NCBI GenBank assembly: GCA_021828525.1
Contig: JAJZGM010000103.1
Location: 1-5,194 of the forward strand
Source of the DNA: Nitrospirota bacterium
GTDB lineage: Bacteria; Nitrospirota; Leptospirillia; Leptospirillales; Leptospirillaceae
DNA length: 5,194 nucleotides
Direction of reading: 5' to 3'
Shown here: in pieces, positions 1 to 5,194 of the stretch
Layout of the letters: every line of letters starts with the position of its first letter
Position numbering within the stretch: the stretch's first letter is position 1
The notes under the pieces: generated by a model
Database searches by the model: none
What the model saw: the letters and a program-made list of their open reading frames with translations, nothing else
What the model was told of the DNA's origin: nothing
Made by a program: the position numbers and the translations under genes

Positions 1-857
1 ATTTCCCGGTCCGGCAGTTCCGGTTCCGGGACCGAAGGAGCCAGCCCTTCCAGAATATGCCGGAATCCTTGCCATCGGCGAAGCCTGGACCTGCGGGCCC
101 GGGAAAGGGATGACATTCCGGTCAGGCTCTCCATGATCCGGGAGGAAAACAAACGCTCCGTCACTCCGAAAGGGTCAGGTTCCCGCATCAGGCGTTCGAG
201 TTCACGGTAGACCCGGGCACCTCCGACGGGATCCCAAAGGCCCTTCGTCCCGAGGGATTTTTTGAGGGCTGGCGCCAAGGAGGCGTCATCGGAAAGACCC
301 AGACGAACGGACAGGCGGGCCCATCGGAAGAGCCGGGTCGGATCTTCCAGGAAGATCTCCTCCCGGAGAGGGCGAATCCGTCCCTGCCGGATGTCCTCCC
401 GTCCTCCGTAGAGATCGATGATCCGAACAAAGGCCTTCTTGTCCGATGACCATTCAAGGAAGACCGCATTCATTGAAAAGTCCCGCCGACCGGCATCGTC
501 TTCGATCGATCCGGGAAAAACCCGGGGAAGCACTCCCGGAATTTCGTACTCTTCGCGGCGGAAGCGGGCAAGGTCGATCCGGATTGTTTTTCCGCCTTCT
601 CCCGCCACCACCGTCCGCGCCGTCAGAAATTCCGTCTCGAGGTGCACCTCGGAGCCGAAGGCTTCTCCCACAGCACGGGACCAGGACGCAAGATCCCCTT
701 CGGTCACAAGATCGATATCGGCCCCGAGGGAAAAGGGCCCCAGGAGAAGAAGATCCCGGACCCATCCTCCCACCACATAAAATCGGCCCCCGCAAGGAGC
801 AGGGATACGTTCGAGAATTTTTCTCCACTGAGGGCCGGGATCGGGAAGAAGGACCAC
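1..857 (-). CDS. tRNA nucleotidyltransferase / poly(A) polymerase family protein, N-terminal part (C-terminus outside window)
   Basis: Seen: an open minus-strand frame of 285 codons that reaches the window edge without a stop. It carries the class II nucleotidyltransferase motifs in order: YVVGGWVRD (residues 27-35), the metal-binding pair in GADID (D47, D49), a possible third carboxylate D95 in RIDLARF, RRDFSMNAV (124-132), IDLYGG (147-152), EDPTRLFRWAR (171-181) and VYRELERLM (216-224). Family knowledge: these enzymes add or repair the 3' CCA of tRNAs in the cytoplasm, using CTP and ATP without a nucleic acid template; close relatives add only CC, only A, or poly(A). The stretch before RRDF (PGVLPRVFPGSIEDD) resembles the linker between motifs A and B in Aquifex- and Deinococcus-type enzymes. 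An HD or other C-terminal domain cannot be seen. Start: the frame is closed upstream by TGA at 902-900, and the first usable start is GTG at 857, six bases after AAGGAG. Family assignment is secure; CCA versus CC-, A- or poly(A)-adding activity is not. Confidence 0.9.
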   Translation of the reverse strand, partial: MVLLPDPGPQWRKILERIPAPCGGRFYVVGGWVRDLLLLGPFSLGADIDLVTEGDLASWSRAVGEAFGSEVHLETEFLTARTVVAGEGGKTIRIDLARFRREEYEIPGVLPRVFPGSIEDDAGRRDFSMNAVFLEWSSDKKAFVRIIDLYGGREDIRQGRIRPLREEIFLEDPTRLFRWARLSVRLGLSDDASLAPALKKSLGTKGLWDPVGGARVYRELERLMREPDPFGVTERLFSSRIMESLTGMSSLSRARRSRLRRWQGFRHILEGLAPSVPEPELPDRE

Positions 858-863
858 ACACCA

Positions 864-870
864 CTCCTTC
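864..870 (-). promoter_or_regulatory. Shine-Dalgarno sequence fixing the GTG start of the nucleotidyltransferase
   Basis: GAAGGAG reads on the minus strand at 870-864, followed by a six-base spacer (TGGTGT) and GTG at 857-855. No ATG or TTG occurs in this frame between the upstream stop (902-900) and this GTG, so the ribosome site decides the start. Confidence 0.75.
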
Positions 871-936
871 GGTTGGGCAGATCGAGGGTCATTGAGGCCT
901 CAGAAATAAAGACAGAGGGGCCAACCGGACCCATCT

Positions 937-965
937 GTGATACCATCTTACCAAAAAAGAGACAA
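937..965 (-). promoter_or_regulatory. Candidate sigma-70-type promoter for the nucleotidyltransferase gene
   Basis: On the minus strand, TTGTCT (965-960, 4/6 to TTGACA) is followed by a 17-base spacer and TATCAC (942-937, 4/6 to TATAAT). TGG directly before the -10 hexamer fits an extended -10 (TGn). Initiation would be near 930, giving a leader of about 73 bases before the GTG at 857. This rests on sequence match alone; an overlapping TAAGAT is an alternative -10 but has no good -35 element. I found no comparable plus-strand promoter for the divergent TPR gene. Confidence 0.35.
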
Positions 966-1000
966 TCGTCCTCCCGACACCTGGCCCGGCGAGGGCCCTA

Positions 1001-1009
1001 AAAGGAGAT
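1001..1009 (+). promoter_or_regulatory. Shine-Dalgarno sequence of the TPR gene, preceded by a small GC hairpin
   Basis: AAAGGAGAT lies nine bases before the ATG at 1019 (11 if only AGGAG is counted), a somewhat long but workable spacing. No alternative in-frame start fits it better. A perfect 5-bp GC stem with a 5-base loop (GGCCC-GGCGA-GGGCC, 983-997) ends four bases upstream. It might affect ribosome access, but a stem this short is expected by chance in GC-rich DNA. Confidence 0.6.
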
Positions 1010-1018
1010 CCGGACTCG

Positions 1019-2698
1019 ATGACAGCCCCTTCCCCCGTTTCCCTCGAGGATGTCCGAAAGAAGCTTCAGGCAGGACTCTATCAGGAGGGTCTTGAAATCC
1101 TATCAAGAATCCCGACCAAAGGCGGCGTCGACTGTGCCCTCGAATCCCTGAGGGGACAGGCGCTCGAAGGGATGGGGCACCTGTCCCAGGCGGAAGAGGC
1201 CTACTGGAAAGCCCTCTCGGCAGAAGAGGAGCGTTCCCCTCTCCCCTTTCTGTCCCTTGGTCTTCTCAAGGACCGAATGGGTGATCGTGACAGGGGGCTC
1301 TGGGTTCTCGAGGAGGGCCTGCGCCACTTTCCCGACAACATCGATCTTCTGCGGGAGGCGGGAATCCTCTACGGGCTGACCGGCCAATGGCACCGGGCCC
1401 TTCCCTATATTCTCGGAGCCTACAGACGGGCCCCTGACCGTCCGGAAAACATCATGGCCTTTGGACCGATCGTCGACCGTCTGGAGCTTGTGGAACTCTA
1501 TGGGGAGATGCACCGGGCCTTTTCCCGGCTCATTGAACGAAATCCGGGCAACCCCGATATCCAGGACTGGTATGGGCGATCGCTGGAAAGGATTGAAAAA
1601 TCCGGCCAGGCGCTCAAGTTTTTTCGCGGTCTTCTCCGAAAAGCTCCCCGCGATCCTCGTCTTCTCGGCCATGTGGCAAGGATCGCAAGAAACATCAACG
1701 AAACAGGACGCGCCATCGATACCTACCGGCTTCTCACGGAAGAGACGGGAGAAACCGCCGACCTTCTCCTGGCCATGGCCGAAACCCACAAGATGGCCGG
1801 GAAACCCCTGGCCGCCCTTCCCCTCATTCGCCATGCCCTGGCAATCGACCCGGACAATGCGGAGGCCCGACTTCTTCTTGGACTGGTAACCGTGGACCAG
1901 GGAGATGCAGAAAAAGCCCAGATGCTGCTTGAAGAGATTGATCAGGCGGTCGCCCAATACCAGCTGGGCGAGCTGTTCCTCCGAAAGAAAGATTCCAGGC
2001 GGGCGGCCGGGGCGCTTTCGCGGGGATTTGCCCTTCGCCCGGATCCCCACTATGCTCAGGAACTCCTGTCTCTGCTTCTTTCCGAAGGGGAAGACCTGCT
2101 GTTTCTGGAAACACTGGCCTTTCTCCGGATCCTCTATCCCAAGGCAAAGGTCTCCCAATCCCTTCTCCGGAGGGCAGGCGACCACTTCCCCCCGCTCCCT
2201 TCCCGGGGCCAGGCCGACAATCCCGAGACACTCGCGATTTCCGGACTTGCCGAGGCCTTCCTCCCTGGCCGTGACAGGAACCTGGCCATTCGAATTCTGG
2301 AACAGGCCGTGACCGTCGACCCCCTGAGCGAGGTCCTCTTCTGGACCCTGGCCATGTTCGACGAAGATGCCGGACGCTGGCTTTCCGCGGTCAACTGGTA
2401 CGAAAAGGTGAAGAAAAATTCACGGGAGCCGGTCACATTGCTCCACAGAATCGCCGAAAACCTCCACAATGACAACCCCGGGATGGACCCGTGGCCCCTC
2501 CTGAAGGAATTTGTCGGATTTTACGGGCCGATGGCGGGATTCTACCGGGTCCTGGCCTCGATCGTTTCCAGGTCGGACAAGGGCCTTTCCCTGGAGATTC
2601 TTGAACGGGGAATGCAGACCTTTCCGGAGGATCCGTCCCTCTTTTCGCAATACCGGGCCCTTGAGCCGGACAGATGGAATCGTCTCCTTGCGCTATAG
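1019..2698 (+). CDS. Tetratricopeptide-repeat protein, 559 aa, partner unknown
   Basis: Seen: an almost entirely helical sequence of repeating 33-36-residue units with the TPR spacing of small residues (Gly/Ala about 8, Ala about 20 and 27, Pro about 32). The clearest units are about residues 108-141 (AGILYGLTG, ending RRAPD), 178-212 (ending RKAPRD), 245-280 (AETHKMAG, ending IDPDN) and 402-437 (ending VDPLS). Weaker copies lie at about 41-72, 74-107, 281-307 and 309-342. Residues 343-400 and the last 90 or so fit the pattern poorly and may be diverged repeats. The N-terminus is polar, with no signal peptide, and no membrane segment is visible, so it is probably cytoplasmic. Family knowledge: TPR solenoids are protein-binding scaffolds; I see no catalytic domain. 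It stands alone on the plus strand between two minus-strand units, so neighbours do not point to a partner. Coding status is supported by the SD, length and coherent repeats; the role is unknown. Confidence 0.88.
   Translation: MTAPSPVSLEDVRKKLQAGLYQEGLEILSRIPTKGGVDCALESLRGQALEGMGHLSQAEEAYWKALSAEEERSPLPFLSLGLLKDRMGDRDRGLWVLEEGLRHFPDNIDLLREAGILYGLTGQWHRALPYILGAYRRAPDRPENIMAFGPIVDRLELVELYGEMHRAFSRLIERNPGNPDIQDWYGRSLERIEKSGQALKFFRGLLRKAPRDPRLLGHVARIARNINETGRAIDTYRLLTEETGETADLLLAMAETHKMAGKPLAALPLIRHALAIDPDNAEARLLLGLVTVDQGDAEKAQMLLEEIDQAVAQYQLGELFLRKKDSRRAAGALSRGFALRPDPHYAQELLSLLLSEGEDLLFLETLAFLRILYPKAKVSQSLLRRAGDHFPPLPSRGQADNPETLAISGLAEAFLPGRDRNLAIRILEQAVTVDPLSEVLFWTLAMFDEDAGRWLSAVNWYEKVKKNSREPVTLLHRIAENLHNDNPGMDPWPLLKEFVGFYGPMAGFYRVLASIVSRSDKGLSLEILERGMQTFPEDPSLFSQYRALEPDRWNRLLAL
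2693..2698. other. Shared palindromic stop-codon overlap (CTATAG) of two convergent genes
   Basis: The TPR gene ends with TAG at 2696-2698 and the convergent Ppx/GppA gene ends with TAG read from 2695 to 2693. Together they form CTATAG, so the two genes overlap tail-to-tail by six bases. There is no intergenic room for an intrinsic terminator, and no GC stem followed by a T-run is visible just inside either gene. Each transcript must therefore run into its neighbour's antisense strand or end by another mechanism. Confidence 0.9.
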
Positions 2699-3652
2699 GA
2701 GAGTGTCGCTCCCCGCCTCCGACAGATCCAGGACGATTCCCTCCCGAAGGCCATAGGCCGACACAACCAGACCAGCCTGGTTGACAAACTCGAGGAGGGA
2801 CAGAAGGATCAGGGCTCCCGACAGGATAATGTCCTCCCTGCCCCGCTCGACTCCGGGCAGAAGAAGCCTGTCCCGGGCCTTCATCGGACGGATTTCGTTG
2901 AAAAGACGCTCCACCTCCTGGCGCGCCAGCCCCTGGCCATGCACCACCGCCGGATCGTAGCGAACCATCTTTCGGACCATGGCCAGAATGGTCGTCACAG
3001 ACCCGGCCGTTCCGACGGGAGTCACCCCGGCCGTAAGATAGGGAGACAGGACGGTCACCACCTCCCTGAACCGCTCCTCCAGATAGCGACGGACCTGCTG
3101 GATTTCCTTATCGGAAGGCGGATCGCTCCGGAACCATCCTTCCGTCAGGGTCACGACACCCACTTCAATGGAAAAGGCCTTCCAGAACTTCCGGGTCGTT
3201 TCGCCGACGATCAGTTCGCTCGATCCTCCCCCGATATCGATCACGAGAAAGGGGCCACGGGTTTCGTCAAGGTCAAGGAGGGCTCCCCGGTATGTGAGGG
3301 CCGCCTCCTCCTCTCCGGAAATGATCCGGACCTGGACCCCGGCCTCCCGTTCGAACCGAGCGAGAACCTCCTCACGGTTTGCCGCCTGCCGCAAGGCCGA
3401 GGTCCCGACATAGAGGAGCCGGTCGGGGGCATAGGAACGGATATGTCCGGCATACTCAGAAAGGACCGAGACCGTCCGGTCCACCGCCCCCCGGGAAATC
3501 TGCCCGTTTTCAGCGAGACCCTCGCCCAGCCTGGTAATCCGGCCATCCTGGAAGAGAATGCTTTCAATCCTTCGTCCATTGGCCAGCCCAACCAGAAGGC
3601 GGACGGAATTTGTCCCGATATCCACGACAGCGATCCTCTTCAGAAGGCTCAT
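2693..3652 (-). CDS. Short-form Ppx/GppA family phosphatase (exopolyphosphatase or pppGpp phosphohydrolase), 319 aa
   Basis: Seen: the two-lobed ASKHA-type fold signature of the Ppx/GppA family. Phosphate-1 motif is VDIGTNSVRLLV (residues 10-21), GTSALR lies at 83-88, the acidic segment ISGEEEA at 111-117 includes the likely catalytic glutamate, phosphate-2 motif is VIDIGGGSSEL (137-147), the adenosine-like motif begins GTAGSVTT (214-221), and YGLREG closes the domain (300-305). Family knowledge: these enzymes remove terminal phosphate from inorganic polyphosphate and/or convert pppGpp to ppGpp in the cytoplasm. At 319 residues it is close to the two-domain Aquifex-type proteins and lacks the C-terminal HD-like extension of the roughly 500-residue E. 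coli Ppx and GppA. Start: ATG at 3652 overlaps the preceding gene's TGA as ATGA; GAGG about nine bases upstream is only a weak SD, consistent with translational coupling. Polyphosphate or pppGpp preference cannot be read from the sequence. Confidence 0.93.
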   Translation of the reverse strand: MSLLKRIAVVDIGTNSVRLLVGLANGRRIESILFQDGRITRLGEGLAENGQISRGAVDRTVSVLSEYAGHIRSYAPDRLLYVGTSALRQAANREEVLARFEREAGVQVRIISGEEEAALTYRGALLDLDETRGPFLVIDIGGGSSELIVGETTRKFWKAFSIEVGVVTLTEGWFRSDPPSDKEIQQVRRYLEERFREVVTVLSPYLTAGVTPVGTAGSVTTILAMVRKMVRYDPAVVHGQGLARQEVERLFNEIRPMKARDRLLLPGVERGREDIILSGALILLSLLEFVNQAGLVVSAYGLREGIVLDLSEAGSDTLL

Positions 3653-3981
3653 TCGCCAAGGCCTCGCTTTCCCGCGGACATTCCCGACCGCACAGGAAAG
3701 GTCCCGAGTGCCATTCTTTCCTCTTCCAGACGGGCAATCTCGGTGCGCATGAGATCCACCAGGGTGAGGTCTCCCTCTGCAAAAGGTTCTTCCTGGAGAT
3801 GGGAGTAGAGGAACTCACCCAGATCGCGATATCCCTCCTCAAGATTCCGGTCGAGCAGCCTCCGGCGGATTCCCTTCCGGAGCATCTCATCGAGATGAAA
3901 GAATTGGACGGCGCTCTTTCCGAATGAGCGGCCCGCGCGCCGGAGTCCTCGGGAGACTCCACGGGCATAGTTTCTCTTCAT
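3649..3981 (-). CDS. Small basic protein of unknown function between recG and ppx, 110 aa
   Basis: I do not recognise a named family. Seen: a strongly basic N-terminal third (residues 1-20 hold six Arg and one Lys, and RKGIRRRLLDR lies at 35-45), then predicted helices. The segment from 48 to 91 contains YRDLGEFLYSHL (51-62) and the Glu/Arg-rich RTEIARLEEERM (79-90), which could form a short coiled coil. Its general pattern (an aromatic LG..LY helix, a loop, then an I..LE..R helix) reminds me of small helical proteins seen in many bacteria, but that is a resemblance only. There is no signal peptide, membrane span, or Cys/His metal site. Coding status is supported by AGAGGGGG five bases before the ATG, by a 13-base gap after recG and by the 4-bp ATGA overlap with ppx. 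The basic N-terminus could bind nucleic acid or a membrane surface; this is inference. Confidence 0.75.
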   Translation of the reverse strand: MKRNYARGVSRGLRRAGRSFGKSAVQFFHLDEMLRKGIRRRLLDRNLEEGYRDLGEFLYSHLQEEPFAEGDLTLVDLMRTEIARLEEERMALGTFPVRSGMSAGKRGLGE

Positions 3982-3998
3982 GAGATCCCCCTCTTCAT
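3978..3998 (-). other. Possible six-codon mini-ORF bridging the recG stop and the small gene's start
   Basis: An ATG (3998-3996) overlaps the recG stop as ATGA and opens a six-codon frame (MKRGIS). Its own TGA (3980-3978) overlaps the ATG of the 110-residue gene. The 8-mer ATGAAGAG occurs at both starts, 17 bases apart, with a G5 run between them. The mini-ORF has no clear SD of its own and may be accidental; if read by ribosomes finishing recG it would hand them to the next start. Confidence 0.2.
3987..3994 (-). promoter_or_regulatory. Shine-Dalgarno sequence of the 110-residue gene
   Basis: AGAGGGGG reads on the minus strand immediately after the recG TGA, followed by ATCTC and the ATG at 3981-3979. 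The five-base spacer is short but workable. The site fills almost the whole recG-to-small-gene gap, so no separate promoter fits there and co-transcription is implied. Confidence 0.6.
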
Positions 3999-5194
3999 CT
4001 GGTCGACAGCCATTGATCCACGCTCTTGTACCGGAGCCTTATGAACTCTTCGAGCCGTGACATCTCCCATGCCGACTCCCTTCTTCCCTCTCCCGATCCG
4101 ACAAAGCCTGCCGCCATCTCCCTGGCCCTGACAAGAATCCCGGTGTCTCTGACGAGATCGGCCAGTGTGAACATCGGCAATCCCGATTGTCGGACCCCCA
4201 TGAACTCGCCGGGCCCCCTCATCCGGAGATCCTCCTCGGCCACCCGGAATCCGTCCGAATAGACTTCGAGAATCTCAAGCCGCCGACGCCCCTCCTCTCC
4301 CGTGGAAGCCCCCGGAACAAGGTAAAAAGTGCCGGGAAGGCCTCCGCGGCCGATCCTTCCCCGAAGCTGATGCAACTGGGCCAGGCCAAAGCGTTCGGCA
4401 TTTTCCACGATCATGATCGTGGCATTGGGGATATCGACCCCGACCTCGATGACGGTGGTCGCCACGAGGATCGAAAAATCCCCCCTCCGGAAGGATTCCA
4501 TGGTGGCGTCCTTTTCCGCTCCGTCCATCCGTCCCGTCAGAAGACCAACCCGGTATTCCGGGAAGAGGGAGGAGAGGGAGGCATGGGCTTCCATGGCATT
4601 TTTTGCCTCCACCGATTCCGATTCCTCGATCAGGGGAAGGACAACAAAGACCTGCTCCCTCCTCTTAAGTGCCGGAAGGATCTTCTCTCTCCAGAAGGCG
4701 TCTCCGGATTCCGTGACCAGATGGGTTGTCACGGGCTCTCGGCCGGGAGGAAGCTCGTCGAGAAGAGAGATCTCAAGGTCCCCATAATAGGAGAGGGCCA
4801 GCGACCGGGGAATGGGGGTTGCCGTCATGACAAGAATATCGGGATTTTGTCCCTTCGTCGCCAGGGCCTGCCGCTGGGCCACCCCGAATTTGTGCTGCTC
4901 GTCGATGACGACCATCCCCAGGGAGTGGAAGGGAACCCCCTCCTCGAGGAGGGCGTGCGTTCCCACAACCAGCTTCTGCTCCCCGGAGGCGAGGGAAGAC
5001 AGGAGACGCCGCCGTTCCGCCCCTCGGACAGACTGGGAGAGGAGCAGCGGCAGGAGAGGTTCATTGTCTGCCCCTCTTGTCGTTTCGAACACCTTCAACA
5101 GGGTCCGGGCATGCTGATGGGCCAGGATCTCCGTCGGAGCCAGGAAGGCCGCCTGCCGGCCTGTCCGCAGGGCCTGGAGAATGGCAAAGGCAGC
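3995..5194 (-). CDS. recG: ATP-dependent DNA helicase RecG, C-terminal 399 residues (N-terminus outside window)
   Basis: Seen (numbering from the first residue in the window): helicase motif Ia APTEILA at 19-25, motif II DEQHKFG at 98-104, motif III TATPIPRSLALSYYGD at 124-139, motif V region LVATTVIEVGVDIPNA at 243-258, and motif VI QLRGRIGRG at 276-284. These are followed by the RecG-specific tail beginning AEEDLRMRGPGEFMG (319-333) and RQSGLPMF (335-342). DEQH, in place of DEAH, and this tail separate RecG from Mfd, PriA and other SF2 helicases. Family knowledge: RecG is a cytoplasmic double-strand DNA translocase that regresses stalled replication forks and branch-migrates Holliday junctions; the conserved tail belongs to the translocation element. 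The wedge domain and Walker A motif lie upstream, outside the window; full-length RecG is about 700 residues. The frame is open to the window edge with no internal defect. The gene stops (TGA 3997-3995) 13 bases before the small downstream gene, which suggests one operon. Confidence 0.97.
   Translation of the reverse strand, partial: AAFAILQALRTGRQAAFLAPTEILAHQHARTLLKVFETTRGADNEPLLPLLLSQSVRGAERRRLLSSLASGEQKLVVGTHALLEEGVPFHSLGMVVIDEQHKFGVAQRQALATKGQNPDILVMTATPIPRSLALSYYGDLEISLLDELPPGREPVTTHLVTESGDAFWREKILPALKRREQVFVVLPLIEESESVEAKNAMEAHASLSSLFPEYRVGLLTGRMDGAEKDATMESFRRGDFSILVATTVIEVGVDIPNATIMIVENAERFGLAQLHQLRGRIGRGGLPGTFYLVPGASTGEEGRRRLEILEVYSDGFRVAEEDLRMRGPGEFMGVRQSGLPMFTLADLVRDTGILVRAREMAAGFVGSGEGRRESAWEMSRLEEFIRLRYKSVDQWLSTR

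Noticed and set aside
983..997. GGCCC-GGCGA-GGGCC stem-loop as a terminator or riboswitch
   Set aside because: The stem is only 5 bp, is followed by AAAAGG and not a T-run on the plus strand, and has no conserved aptamer-like surroundings. It is mentioned only as a possible minor effect on translation.
418..1001. Several overlapping plus- and minus-strand open frames of 80-150 codons
   Set aside because: All are out of frame with, or antisense to, the nucleotidyltransferase, whose motifs define the real frame. They are Arg/Pro/Ser-rich in the way typical of shadow frames.
1103..2185. A 360-codon open frame on the minus strand, opposite the TPR gene
   Set aside because: It lies wholly antisense to a well-supported TPR gene, its sequence is low in recognisable domains, and I saw no good ribosome site. 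Long antisense frames are common opposite GC-rich genes.
2698..2712. GGAG...CTCC inverted repeat just past the convergent stops, as a terminator
   Set aside because: The stem is 4 bp with a 7-base loop and has no T-run on either strand.
2939..3808. A 289-codon open frame on the plus strand, opposite the Ppx/GppA and small genes
   Set aside because: It is rich in Pro, Arg, Gly and Asp with no domain, and it is antisense to a gene with every Ppx/GppA motif in place. Best read as a shadow frame.
5096..5098. TTG at this position as the start of the RecG frame
   Set aside because: The frame continues upstream to the window edge and encodes helicase motif Ia (APTEILA), so this is an internal Leu codon of a longer gene cut by the window.

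Overview
The window is GC-rich (roughly 60 % by eye) bacterial DNA that is nearly all coding. It holds five genes: two incomplete at the window edges, three complete. Codon use is similar throughout (many CTC/CTT, CGG and GGG/GGA codons), and I see no insertion sequence, phage gene, tRNA, rRNA or CRISPR array. The layout and protein style would fit a Leptospirillum-like member of the Nitrospirota, but this is an impression; only a database search could settle the taxon.

Left edge, minus strand (1-857): the N-terminal 285 codons of a class II nucleotidyltransferase of the tRNA CCA-adding / poly(A) polymerase family. It starts at a GTG with a strong Shine-Dalgarno (SD) sequence and runs off the window. 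A 161-bp divergent intergenic region (858-1018) separates it from the next gene. This region holds a plausible extended -10 promoter for the nucleotidyltransferase and the SD of the plus-strand gene.

Centre, plus strand (1019-2698): a 559-residue cytoplasmic tetratricopeptide-repeat (TPR) protein of unknown partner. It converges with the next gene so tightly that the two stop codons share the 6-bp palindrome CTATAG.

Right half, minus strand (2693-5194): a compact set read recG, then a 110-residue basic protein of unknown function, then a short-form Ppx/GppA phosphatase. The recG stop lies 13 bases before the small gene, and the small gene overlaps ppx by ATGA, so the three are very probably one transcription unit with coupled translation. 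RecG remodels stalled forks and recombination intermediates. Ppx/GppA enzymes hydrolyse polyphosphate and/or pppGpp. The link between them looks like shared expression, not a shared pathway.

I found no convincing undescribed system. The points most worth a second look are the small protein between recG and ppx, the start-codon arrangement ahead of it, and the uncharacterised TPR protein.
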